Of a stretch of DNA of 64,000 nucleotides, positions 44,512-56,391 are shown in pieces. Below the pieces are notes generated by a model, which was not told where the DNA came from, did no database searches, and saw only the letters and a program-made list of their open reading frames with translations. The position numbers were made by a program, and so were the translations under genes. Numbering within the stretch: position 1 is the first letter of the stretch; each line of letters begins with the position of its first letter. The DNA comes from Lunularia cruciata (taxonomy: Eukaryota > Streptophyta > Marchantiopsida > Lunulariales > Lunulariaceae). The stretch lies in the NCBI GenBank assembly GCA_948567375.1, contig OX419755.1, positions 63,988,944 to 64,052,943 of the forward strand, given 5' to 3'.

Positions 44512-45419
44512 CGTGACAAAGTAACTACAACTGCAACCATAAATTGTAACCACAAATCACAATCGCAACTACTCCACCAAGTGCCAACATCAACCAAGCA
44601 CCACCAAGTGCCAAAACTAATAGAACACTACCCACTAATGTAACTCTAACTGAGACAACTACACTAGGGGCTAGGGCACCTGTAAACTGCTATCACAACA
44701 CACATTCTCATGGTCTACAAGTCATCATTTCTTGCCTCACCGGAGAGAAACAAATATAGTCTGATTGGTCATCACTCCAGTCTCACTACCGAGAGCACAC
44801 TAGAGCACAAACGCTCCAAATTTAGGGCACCTCACACAAACATGGTGCACAAACAAGAAGCATAGAATGGTCCAAGAATGTTAAACAAAAACCCTCCATC
44901 TCATAAATCAATACGAGATTGACTCTTCCACCATTTGGTATTTGATATAATCGGAGTACCTATCTACTTCTTGAGCTACGAAGATCACTAAGGATCGGAT
45001 CAAAGTTCTTCTTGCCAAAATTTGATGTAAGTTCTTCACAAAATTTGATGTAAAATTTGACATAAATCTAACATAAATCCCTAAAAATAACTGACCATAA
45101 AATCCTCTGCTAACTCTCCACTTGAGCCAAATTGGAGAAATGGGTTTCATCCAATCTCTAATTCATGAGGATGTGTTCCCAACTCCACCTTAAGTTTCAG
45201 CTTTTGAGCTCAACTTGCAACAAATTGGTCCTAAGCTCAAAATCACAACTACCACTTGAAAATTGCTTCTCTTTGGCTCCAAATTTTGCTAGCACTTCTG
45301 TACACACTCTCTCTTAGGGGAATTTGAACTACTCGATAGAGATATCACAATCCATCGAGCTTGGAGATACCACCAACACTCACAATTCTTGTACCTAATT
45401 TCTCCCTAACTGACTTCTC
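44512..45419 (-). other. G3 copy A 5' leader
   Basis: Non-coding, homologous to 52,522-53,507 of copy B. No standard tRNA-Met primer site was found next to the LTR; the primer is not identified. Confidence 0.55.
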
Positions 45420-45868
45420 TGATATAATCAGATCATTTACAACTCAAATCAACTGAACTCAAATCAATACTTGATCTAATCATCAACAACTTGTCAACAA
45501 TAGGGCACTGATTACAATCAAGCCACACCCACTCTAGCTAAGAGAATCCAAGTGATGCTTACCGGCTTTTGGTCCATTCTAGCCAAGAACTCGAATGCTC
45601 AATTAGAGAAGTGAGCTCTCTGGAGCTGCACTTCCAAGGTATACTCTTGATTTCAACCTAGGTCTCATCCCAACGGTCCCACTGATGGCACACCTGAAGG
45701 TACAGATGGTGCAAGTGACAGTACGCCCCATCATGAAGTCAGTACTCCAAACACAAAATATGACCATCAGAAAGTAGTCTATGAGTAATTGCCTAAATGT
45801 TTCTAACTACTATCACTAGAACTCTAGTGTCCGAGCAATCTAGATAAGACACTACAAATGGCGTGATA
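45420..45868 (-). repeat. G3 copy A 5' LTR
   Basis: 449 bp, from TATCACGCCATTTG to TGATTATATCA on the element strand, matching 52,072-52,521. It lacks the ~105-bp block seen beside the 3' LTR. Confidence 0.8.
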
Positions 45869-45875
45869 GAGTATA

Positions 45876-46611
45876 TGTAATTCCAATAGCTAAATAGATG
45901 ATCTAGAGATGAAATTTGGTTTGGTAACATCTAGAAGGATGTTTTACATGATGGACTAAGTAGATAAGCTAGAGGTATCACCAAAAGAGTACTTCTACTA
46001 TAGGCTAGAAAACCAAAATATGTCTGGAAATTTTAGAATCAATAGCTAAGCATATGATCTAGAGGTGAAACTTGGGGTGGTGACATTTGGAACAATTTTA
46101 CACATGACAGAGAACATAGACCAGATAGAAGAATCACCAAAAGAGCACTTCTATTAATAATGTAGAAGCAAAAATAGGCATGAACTTCAAAGGCAATTTT
46201 GGAGGCCTAAATGGATGAATTAGGCCTCAAAAATTCCCAACAAAGGAAAGGCTAGTCCTTTCCTAGATTGTCTCACCAAGAGCCTTCCAATGGTACTTCA
46301 CCCACATGATTCTAAGATTCCTATAGGAAGATTCCTTAAAATACTCCTTCTGGTCAAAGCTTGTTTGATCAACCAAATGGGACCCGGGCCGACATGTCAC
46401 CCATTCAAGCAAGTAATCTAAAGGTGGAACTTGCTGATAGGTCACTTATCCATGTACCTAATCCTATGGTAGAGCTTCCTTGGAGGAGATCATCATTGGT
46501 TATATATAAAGAGAAGGTGCTCCTTTGGGGCATCAAAGGATTGAGTGTGAAAATCTATGTTTTCTCTCTTGAATCTCTCTTGAAGAATTCTCTTGTCCTC
46601 AAAGTATTATA
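45876..46611 (+). mobile_element. Solo LTR of the G1 family, long form
   Basis: From TGTAATTCCAATAGC to AAGTATTATA, 736 bp, with two internal repeats. Flanks GTATA and GTATC give a near-perfect TSD. Confidence 0.88.
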
Positions 46612-49300
46612 GTATCTCAATTAATTTACTAAATTTATTGAATTTTATTGATCTTTGTGTGTATGGTTGTGGATCTAAGAAGATATCCTTGGAGAATTAG
46701 TACTCTTGTGAAGTCAAGAACAAATTATTGATGAGTGTATAGTTAGTTGTGGCTAATGAGTAGTGTGTTTATCATAAAATGCATGTATAATATCATGATA
46801 TGACATGTTTAAAAAATTCAAAGTTATGGTAAGATTTAAATCAAAGAAGAGCACACATGTTGTTTGAGAGCAATCAGCATTTATTAAGCAATGCGGGATA
46901 TGCTTCTATGAGTCACCTTGTGCCTTTGTTTAAACAAGAAAGTACTTTGGGAAAAATGGATTTCAACCATTGTGTGGCCTGAGCAAGGTGTCTAAATAAA
47001 CAGTGCATTGGGATACTTAAAGCTTGATGGCATTTTTTGTGAGAGTTGCAAATGCAATTAAATAACAAGAAAAGAAACTCCTTCCTCTTGCAATGGATAG
47101 TTACTTGTGTGATATTGCACAATTTATTTATTAGTAGATTTGACATGTGAGAGGATGAGGAGGAATAATCCATAAGTGAGGTAGTTTCTATACATCAGTC
47201 CATAGGGGATGTGTTGGGAATGATCGATAGCTTATTAGAGATGAAACTAAGCTATATGTGGTAGAAACTTGCCTCACTTGAAACTTTGAACATGGTCAAT
47301 TATTGGATGAGACATATTATTATCTATAAATATTTTGATTTTTTGAAGCACATTTGTGTGTATGAGATTGCAAATGAGTGAATCTTTAGATATGTGTTTT
47401 GCTAAGTTTTCTAAATGGGTTCACTCCTAGTAGATGGATTTGCTCAATTTCCTTATGTGTGTCTATTTTATGAAAAGCATGGGAGTGTGTCATTTAAGAG
47501 AAGGAAGGATTGAATTTACCTCTTGTATTAGGGTGGGTTTGCTCATCCAAGCAGAGTGTCACTCCCTTTGGGAAGAGCAAACCCATGGATTTGGAGTGAT
47601 TTGTTTTCAGTTAGATGTTGTCTACGGCATGTTCTTAGTTTTTTATTAAAAAAAAGATCTAATCATTGAGGAGAAATATACTAGACTGTCTTTTCATTGA
47701 GTAGAACTATATCCAAATGGTAGGCAAGTTTTTTTTTCTTCAAAATTTTAGGGAAAATTATTTAGTGATTTACTCAATGAAGAGAATTGTATTTGAATGG
47801 TAGGGAGGTTCTTCTCCAATCTTTGAAAAATATTTAGTGGTTCATTCATGGAGGAGAACTATATGTGTGTATGTACTTATCTATTTACACATTAGGATAT
47901 AAAACATTGTTTAATTGGATTTATTCATAAAATGAACACATATTGTTTAAAAAGCAAGAGGCAATGGTTCAAAATTGAATTGCATTGCAACTTCATAATT
48001 TATGCAAAGATATGTACAAATGCTAGAGGGATTTAAGAGCCAATAGAAAGTGAGAGCAAAGTTTAGATGAAGTCAATTCAAGAAAGGTTGGCCATTTGGA
48101 AGATTGGCAAGTTTTGGAGAACTAGATTTGGTAGACATTGGAGAATAAAATTCAAAGCCCTTGACCATTCAAAAGTACCTACCTATGTGAGAGAAATTGA
48201 GCTTTAATTGAGAAAGGAGTGAAACAAAGCTAATGACCCTTTGGTAATGCTTGATGTGAGAGTTGCCAAGGCAAAATGGAGAGGAGTGAAGGAGAGATTA
48301 TCACCATTCAAAATGATTATTAGTGTTTCAAAGGAGAATGTAGGATTCAAAGCCACATAGGGTTTAGTGTGGGGTTTAAGAGAGAAAGTAGAAAGTGAGT
48401 TTGAAGAGCTTTAGTCAAGGAGATTCAAGCAAGAGAGAGAATGATTTTTACTTATTCTAATAAGAATTCATAAAGAGAGTGTGGATTTGTTTAACCTAAT
48501 AGGATTTGCAAGGAGAGGATTTGTGGATTCGAAGAGAGAAGTTGAGGAGAGAAGGATGGTTATATTTCTTGAAAACATTTTTTACATAAATTTAGGGGGC
48601 TTTTTGGAAGGAGGTTGGGAGAAAGAGGTGTGAGTTATTGAAGATGGCTAACATTTCCAAATACCAAAAATGTTGGGAGTTATTGAACACAAAGGACATT
48701 AAAAGGGGCCATGGTAAATCAATTATCACTATATTGTTGACAACATGACCAAGATTAAATAGGAATGGTTGGACAAGATCCAAGTTAGAGCATCAATCAA
48801 AGCTATTTGGGAAGCAGACCTTGATGTTATGGGTTTGTAGATTTACCTTGGGTTAGAGTTCCTTCCTCCATATGTTAGTTTTCCAATTTATGCTAAGTCT
48901 TGATATCTTTGTTGTAAGTTGAATTGCTATCAAATTTGAAGGAAATTGCTATCAAATTTCAGAATGTGCTAAACCCTTCTCCCAAGTGAACCCACGTAGA
49001 ATCCAGTAAATCCAAAGTAAGTAAATCCATCACCCTTTAGCAAGTGGAGCCATATTTGACTAGTGAACCCAATTACTAAATTCTACAAACATAGCTATCA
49101 CTGAAGTAGGCCCATCTCCATGCCCGAGCAAATCCATCCAAGTTCAATTGAAACTCCTTTGCGAGCGGATCCAAATCCTTGCAAGGAGATCCAATGCATC
49201 TGTGAGTGGACCTACATGTATGGGAGTGGATTTAGGTGTTTGGGAGCAAACCTATAGAGAGGTTCTTCAACATTTTGATTAAACCTTATGTGCATAGGCA
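46612..49300. other. AT-rich DNA, no gene
   Basis: Frames are at most ~86 codons with no family resemblance. Simple T- and A-rich text, no repeats shared with the rest of the window that I could see. Confidence 0.5.
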
Positions 49301-49820
49301 CTTTGATTTTGGGTGTTTTTTGGTGCTTTGATTAAACCTTATGTTTTACTAGAGCAAATTTGGGGGCCCAAGTGTTATTATATAGTGTTAAATAGAGTAT
49401 TGAATACTCTATCTTTAGATTAAACCCTTGTTTCTACTAGAGTTTAGTTGGATGCTTGAGTACTATTCAACATAGTTAGTCAGAGTATTGAATACTTTGT
49501 CTTTAGATTCAATTCTATTTTATACTAGAGTCTAGTTGGAGATCTGAGTATTATTAGATAGAGTTAGATAGACTATTCAATACTCTATCTTTAGGTTAAA
49601 TGCTTTGTTCTAATCTAAACCCTTTGTTCTAGTAGAGTTTAGTTGGGGACTTGAGTATTATTTGATGAAGTTTTTAATACTCTATCTTTATATTACCTTT
49701 GGTAACCAAGAGTTTATTTAAGGGCCTGAGTATTCTTAGCAAAAATTAGAGAAGTATTGAATCCTCTTATTAGAGAATAAAGATTCTTTTAAGGAATTGA
49801 GAGTTTGGTTGGAGACTTGA

Positions 49821-50977
49821 TGTAATATCATTAGCTAGAGAAATTAGCTATATGTAAAAATGGGCTTGGTAATATTTTTAGAGATGTTATACATGATGGT
49901 CTAAGTATATCAAATAACAATTTCTCCAAAAGAGGACTTCCACTAATAGGGACAAAGTTGAAAACACACCAAAGCTTCAAAGCCAATTTGAATGTGTAAA
50001 CAAAAGAATTAAGCCTTAAAAAAGAGAATCTTACCCCCTTTAGAGAAATAAGCATTGCCTTTTTTCTTTCTTATTTTTCTCATCAAGATCTTTCTAATGG
50101 TACCTCTTCCATGTTATTATGAGCTTCTTACAAGAAGATTCTCCAAAGATTCCTTTTGTCAAACTTGTTTGACCGACTAAAAAGGACAAGGTTCAACATG
50201 TTACCAATCTATGCCTCTAGTGTAAGGGTGTAGCTCATTAAAATGTCCCCAATCCATATATCTAATCTAAGGTTGTAGCTCCTTTTGAGTAGATTTTCTT
50301 TGTTATATAATAAAGACAAAGTGTTCATTTGTAATATCAATAGCTAGACATATTATCTAAAGACAAAAATTGGTTTAGTAATATATGGAAGAATTTTATG
50401 TATGAAAGACTGAGTAGATCAGATAGAGGTGTCACCAAAAGAGTACTTCTACTAATAGGGCAAGTTTTTGGGATACAACATGAAAACTTTAGAGCAAAAT
50501 TTGGAGGCCTAAATAGATGAATTAGACCTCAAAAATGAACCACAATCTCTTCAAAGAAAGATAAGGTTGGCCTACCCTCCCCCATGTGTGTCTTATCAAG
50601 AGCTTTTTAATTGTACTTCACCCATATGATTATGAGATTCTTATAGAAAGATTCCCTCTGATCAAACATTGGTTGACCAACCAAATAGTACAACAACCAA
50701 CATGTCACTCATGTTGGTAACTAATCTGAGGATGGAGCTTGCTAACAGGTCACCAATCCATGTATCTTATGCAAAGGTGGAGATTCCTTTGAGAAAGTAC
50801 TCTTTGCTATAAAGACAAGGTGCTCCTTTGGGGCATCAAAGTATTGAGTGTGAAGCTTCATGTTTCTCCTCTTGTGTTTCTCTTGGAAGTTCTCCTATCC
50901 TTGGAACATTATTACATCCTTTGAGGCATTGGTGTTTTTTGAGAGTTTTAATCTTGTGTGCTTCTTTGGTTGTTACA
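49821..50977 (+). mobile_element. Solo LTR of the G1 family, short form (outer)
   Basis: From TGTAATATCATTAGC to GGTTGTTACA with perfect TSD CTTGA (49,816-49,820; 50,978-50,982). About 565 bp without the inner insertion at 50,330-50,916. Confidence 0.88.
50330..50916 (+). mobile_element. Solo LTR of the G1 family nested in the outer solo LTR
   Basis: From TGTAATATCAATAGC to ACATTATTACA, 587 bp, single internal repeat. TSD TCATT/TCCTT (4 of 5). The outer LTR text GTGTTCATT resumes as TCCTTTGAGGCATT. Confidence 0.88.
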
Positions 50978-51300
50978 CTTGAGTATTCTTAGACAGAATT
51001 AGACCAAGTATTAAATACTCTTATTAGAAAATAAAGTTTTATTTAGGAACTTGTTTCTCCAAACTATGGACTTAGATTAAACCCAATGTCATCCATTTTT
51101 ATCTTTTCTCTTTGATTAAACCTTGTATCGTTAGAGTATGAAGGAACTACTTGAGGTCAAATTATAGTTGGGACAGCTTTATGGGTTTTGTTTGGTTGTT
51201 TTTTGGCACTTTGATTAAATCTTATTTTCCATTCTATTCAAACTAAGCACTTTGATTAAAGGTACCTAGTTTAAAGTCAGACTATTTTAAGAACTAGTAT

Positions 51301-52071
51301 AGCTATTTAATTTTGCACTATAATGTTTAGATGAGTTCTTTGGTTTATAACACTCCCAATGTATGCAACTTAAGAGCTTTTATATGATGATAGTGTGTTT
51401 TCTTTCAGTTAGAGTTGTGCACAAAATATGCAAGGACTTGGGTTAAGGTCACCCACACAAGGATGGTACGTAGGAGACCTTTCACCTTGACTCTTGGAGG
51501 CATTAGGAATGCATTTGCATTGGTGGAGGGTTTATCAAGTAGAGTTTATCACTCATGGGTTGATAGAGGAGTGTTTCCATGTGCATGATTTCACTACCAA
51601 GAGGTATCTAGTTAGGTAATGCTTCTATTTGGCATGACATCTATTCTTCTAAATGTTGGGATCTGTTATCATTCCCTCAAGGGAGCCCAAGGTGGTACAT
51701 TGGCATGTTATCCTCATTGTTACTAGTAAGGTTTTGAGGTTAGGAATAGAGGAGGATCATGATTGGACTTTACTTGTGCTTCAAGTTGTGGAGGTAGAGT
51801 TGTGGCTCTTCCAAAAGCAATTGAGGCATCCAAATGGTGGGCAGTTCAAGTTGAGCTTTGTGGGTCAATTCCTAGACTCAACTATCTTTGGATAATGGTC
51901 TCATGGGTGAGGATGAGGTCACCTATGAGAGCAATGTAGAGGAGATCATCTATGTCCATGTATTCCATGCATTGGAGGACTAGGATGAGGATTGTGAGTG
52001 AGAGTGGAGTGGGAAAGATTGTGGGCTTCAATTATTTTTCCAATGTAACGCGTTTCATTGTATTTATAAAT
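51301..52071. other. No gene recognised
   Basis: An 80-codon frame at 51,653-51,895 matches no family I know. The sequence is AT-rich up to the start of G3 copy B. Confidence 0.45.
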
Positions 52072-52521
52072 TGTCACGCCATTTGTAGTTTTGCATCTAG
52101 ATGCTCATACACTAGAGTTCTAGTGATAGTAGTTAGAGGCATTTTGGCCATTACTCATAGACTACTTTCTGACGGTCAGATTTTAGGTTTAGGGTACTGA
52201 CTTCATGGTGGGGCCCACCGTCACTTGCACCATCTGCACCATCAGGTGTGCCGTCAGTGGGACCGTTGGGAGGAGACCTAGGTCAAAATCAGGGGTATAC
52301 CCTGGGAGTGCAGCTCTAGAGAGCTCACTTCTTTGATGTTGAGCCTTCGAGTTCCTGGCTAGAGTGGATAGAAAACCGGCGAGCGTCACCTAGAGTCTCT
52401 ATGCTAGAGTGAGTGTGGCTTGATTGTAATCAGTGCCCTATTTTTTGCAAGTTGTTGAGGATCAAATCAAGTATTGATTTGAGTTTGATTGATTTGAGTG
52501 GTAAACCATCTGATTACATCA
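52072..52521 (+). repeat. G3 copy B 5' LTR
   Basis: 450 bp from TGTCACGCCATTTG to GATTACATCA. Confidence 0.78.
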
Positions 52522-53507
52522 AAAAAGTGAGTCAAGGGGAAACTGGGTGCAGGAACTGCGAGTGTTGGTGGTATCTCTAAGCTCGGTGGATCGTGGTGTC
52601 TCAATCAAGTAGTTCAGATTTCCCTAAGAGAGTGTGTGTGCAAAAGCGTTGGCAAAATTTGGAGCTAGGGGAGAAGCAATTTTCAAGCGGTAGTTCTGAT
52701 TTTGAGCTCAAGACCAATTTGTTATGGGTTGAGCTCAAAAACTGAAATTGAAGGTGGAGTTACGAGCAAATTCTCACAAATTGAAGATTGTATGAAACCA
52801 ATTTTTCCAATTTGGCTCCAATGAATAGTTAGTTGAGGATTTAGTGGTCAGCCATTTTTAGGGATTTATGTCAGATTTCACGTCAGATTTTGTGAAGGAG
52901 TTATGTCAGATTTTGGCAAAAAGAACTTGAAACTGATCCTTGGTGATCCTCGTAGCTCAGGAAATAGATAAGGACTCCAATTATGTCAAATGCCAAATGG
53001 TGGCAGAGTTGGTCCTGTGTTGATTTATGAGATGGATGGTTGTTGTTTAGAATTTGTATGATTGGACCCCCTCCATTCTTTGCTTCATGTTTGTGCACCG
53101 TGTTTGTATGAGGTGCCCTGAATTTTGAGCGTTGGTGCTTTGGTGTGCTCTCGATAGTGAGGCTGGAGTGATGACCAGTCAAACTATCTTTGTTTCTCTC
53201 CGGTGAGGTAGGAAGTGATGACCTACAAACCGTGAGAATGCGTGTTGTGATGGCAGGTTACAGGTCACCCTTGCCCCTAGTATAGTTATCTTAGTTTCAG
53301 TTACATTAGTGGATAGTGTTCTAGTTTTGGCACTTGGTGGTGCTCGGTTGGTGTTGGCACTTGGTGGTGTTCAATTGGTGTTGGCACTTGGTGGTGCTTT
53401 TTTAGTGTTGGCACTTGGTGGTGGTTGGCACTTGGTGAGGTACTTGCAATTGCAACTTGCGGTTGCAATTGATGGTTTTGGTTTGCTGTTGCGGTTACTT
53501 GGTCACA

Positions 53508-55310
53508 ATGGAGTTCTTTGGGGATTCCAGAGGAGTTAGCCTTGCAATATGTAGTGGGTTTACTTGGAGTAGCGCTCAATATCAGCTTGTATCTCAGGTC
53601 CTAGTGAGGGAGGAGATTGACTCTGAGTTGGAGTTCAACACAGGAGCTGATCTAGTTGAGAGTGCACTTGTTGTGTCTGCATTGTTGTTGTGGGACATGG
53701 ATGAGATTTATGGGGCCTCCAAAGGCCCTAGGCGTTACTCTGGTATAGTGGGTACCATTGAGTTGGATGACTTCATCCAAGAGTTTGATAGTTGGTGTGA
53801 TCTGCAGCAGATGCGGAACCCGACTTTGTTCACACCTTTCATGGCATAGAAGGGGTTGTTTCAGCACTTGGAGGGTCCGCCGATAGACAAATACCATGAG
53901 TTCAAGAGAGCTCATTTGGAGGAGATTGAGTTATGGAGACAGTATTGGTCTCCAAACTATGTCTCTATCACTTCAGGATTGGTGGCCAGGAGTAGATCGG
54001 CGTTACCTACGAGTTCTAGCTCAAGTAGTGTTGGTGGAGCTAGTGGAGGTGCAGTTGCTGGAGATAGTGTTACCACGAGTGGAGGTACCGCTGTAGGAGG
54101 TGGTGTGGTATCGGGGTTTAACCCCATGGTGGAGTTCTTCTTATGTTTGAGGTAGAACTACCAAGGAGTACGGACTGACAAGTTGAGGAGCTTGCAAGAG
54201 TTCCATCGGAAGGCTGGAGAGAGCCTACGCAAGGCATACACTCGCATGAGACGGCTGATCAGTTTCACTTAGGGAGTTACTGAGGCCTAAGCAGTCTAGT
54301 TTTGGTATGGGATACTAGATAGGGAGTTGCAACGTAGAGTTTGTGATGCTACGTTGTTACTGGCTACTTCACCTACTTTGGCAGTGGTCTTTGGTTTGGC
54401 TAAATGTATTGAGCTCAACATGGTAGAGGAGAGAGTGGTGACATTTGGATTTGGTAGGGAGACCTCATCCACGGCTATGACTTCTTCTAGAGTGTAGCAA
54501 AGTGCACCATGCCTTGTTGGTTTTTGACGACAGGGTGGACAGCCCAAATCCTATGGAGCGAGTGGAGGGCCTAGTGGAGTTAGACCCTTACCTTCATTTG
54601 CGGGTCAGCAGTAGCCAATGAGTGGTAGTGTTGCTTGTTGGACTTGTGGTGGACCTCACCATCGGGGAGAGTGTACTCAAGGCAGTGGACCTGATACCTC
54701 AAGTGCATCATAGCCAGCATAGAGGTAGTGTGAGCATTGTCATAGATTTGGTCACACTAGTGACCGGTGTTTTGACCTACACCCGAAGTTACGGAGTGGT
54801 AGGGCTGTTATAGTAGGTAGTAGAGGAGCTCCAGTTCATGGAGGACGAGGTGGTTGAGGTGGTGGTAGAGGATCTACACCTAGTAGGGGTGCAATACCTG
54901 CACTTACTTTTGACACAACTATGGCTCCTCAAATTGAGCAGTTGGAGTAGAGATTGGCTAGTATGGCTATTGCTCAAAGGAGATCAAATTCGGGTGCTGA
55001 GGCTTCCACCTCATATGTTGGTGACAGAGATGATTTGGATTTCATGTGCGGAGTAGCACAGTTGGATGCATCTGCAACAATGACTAGGAGTGTAGTACGT
55101 GCTCTAGAGCCTAGAGGAACACCAATGGAGTTGCATCCACAGAGAGGAGAGGTTGGGAGACAAGTCAGACTTCCCCAATCTTTCATGCTATCTAAGGCAT
55201 TGCAGACGACATCCATGGTTCCTAGACGTCCTAGTGCAGGTGTGGTAGGTGGTAATGGAGTACATGATGGACTACTTGCTAGTCAGCCACCTACTACTAC
55301 ATAGACTGAG
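53508..55310 (+). pseudogene. G3 copy B gag
   Basis: ATG 53,508, MEFFGDSRGVSLAICSG. Conserved blocks: TIELDDFIQEFDSWCDLQQM, GLFQHLEGPPIDKYHEFKRA, ELWRQYWSPNY, a serine/glycine linker, KLRSLQEFHRKAGESLRKAY, and two zinc knuckles CWTCGGPHHRGEC and CEHCHRFGHTSDRC near 54,640-54,780 with all ligands kept. A stop follows FTPFMA (53,847) and others occur. Long for a gypsy gag (~600 codons). Confidence 0.82.
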
Positions 55311-56390
55311 TCTAGCATGATGTTGGGGGCGGCTTAGCTGATTATGCGGCATCTTTTGTTTTCAGCCAGTGACATGTTTACATTGGGAGTTGACCCAACC
55401 CTAGTGTTCCGGTTGGCTGCCACGTTGTGTGAGAGTAGGGATGGTGCGGTTCCTACATCTAGAGCAGAGGTGGTTGATAGTGGAGCTGACTTGGTTGAGG
55501 AGCATGGGATCCATTCAACAACCAGTGGTTTATGGCAGGCAGCAGCAGGTAGACTGGAGGAGTTGCCAGCTAGACTGGCCTTTGAGGGAGCACAGTTTAC
55601 ACCTGGTGTTGTCCTATTGGATAACTAGAGGAGGATTTTCCATTTGGTGGACCTTCAGGGAAGGTCTATACACCACAGAGAGTCTTGTTAGACTCTGGTG
55701 TGCAACCTCTTATGTTGGGGAAGGCGGCAATTGTCGGTCTGGAGTTATGAAAGACTGATGTGGAGAGGTGTCCATTTCAGATCTAGACATCTCTAGGTGG
55801 TGGTTTGACATAGTACATCACACGTGGGGAGCTTGTTGTTCAGGTTCAACCTGGTCGTCCGACTGATAGCTCAATGGTGAGAGCTTAGGCTATTGTGACA
55901 ATAGCTGAGTCATGTGATGTGCTAGTTGGGGGAGCAGTGTTATACCCCATGGATTTTAGCATTGACTATTGGGAGGAGATAACCTCTTATAGACCTGGTT
56001 GGCAATCTGGCAAGGGACGGGTATGTCACCTACATGTACGCTATAGTAATGACAATCTTGGCTCATTATAGTCCGGGACCATGGCAACATCACTTTTAGC
56101 TTTCAGTGGTGCAGTTACTTGGCCTGGTGACTTGTTGGAAGGGAACGCCCATGCAGAGGATACTCTAGTACCAGAGGAGATCACTCGGCTTTGGAGTACA
56201 AGTGGGATTGTTCCATCCACCTTGGATGTTCCATTGTGGAATTCAGAGGAGGCATTGCAACAACATGCAGATCAATTGGTGCAATAGGCTTGGAGTGGAG
56301 CCTTTGTACCATTAGGAGATGAGTGTGAGGATGAGCCTCCAGAGTCGATTGCTTTGACACCTCTAGATACCGCACTCATTGCTTGGCAGT
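55311..56390 (+). pseudogene. G3 copy B protease and spacer
   Basis: VYTPQRVLLDSGVQPLMLGK with D-S-G at 55,691-55,699 is a retroviral-type aspartic protease core. A conserved spacer follows (YPMDFSIDYWEE, AFSGAVTWPGDLLEGNAHAE, STLDVPLWNS) that leads into the methyltransferase. Family of the spacer unknown. Confidence 0.7.
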
Positions 56391-56391
56391 A

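Larger units (their letters stand above)
23991..45868 (-). mobile_element. G3: Ty3/gypsy element with DNA methyltransferase and PHD finger (copy A, split)
   Basis: Minus-strand element: 5' LTR 45,868-45,420, gag, protease, C5 DNA methyltransferase, RT, RNase H, integrase, PHD finger, 3' LTR 25,013-23,991. It is interrupted in integrase by G1 (26,214-38,187), and its 3' LTR by a solo LTR (24,120-24,702). Removing G1 and one TSD copy rejoins the integrase text. All domains are frameshifted or stopped, so it is non-functional. Copy B lies in opposite orientation at 52,072-58,946. Confidence 0.88.
49310..51300. repeat. Tandem repeat of ~88-96 bp, interrupted by nested solo LTRs
   Basis: The phrase AATACTCTATCTTTAGATTA with TTTAGTTGG and TTGAGTATTATT recurs at about 49,394, 49,483, 49,571 and 49,667, and again after the solo LTR near 50,980-51,050. 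Non-coding. Confidence 0.75.

Noticed and set aside
51653-51895. 80-codon plus-strand frame
   Set aside because: No recognisable motif, no supporting context, and surrounded by repeats.
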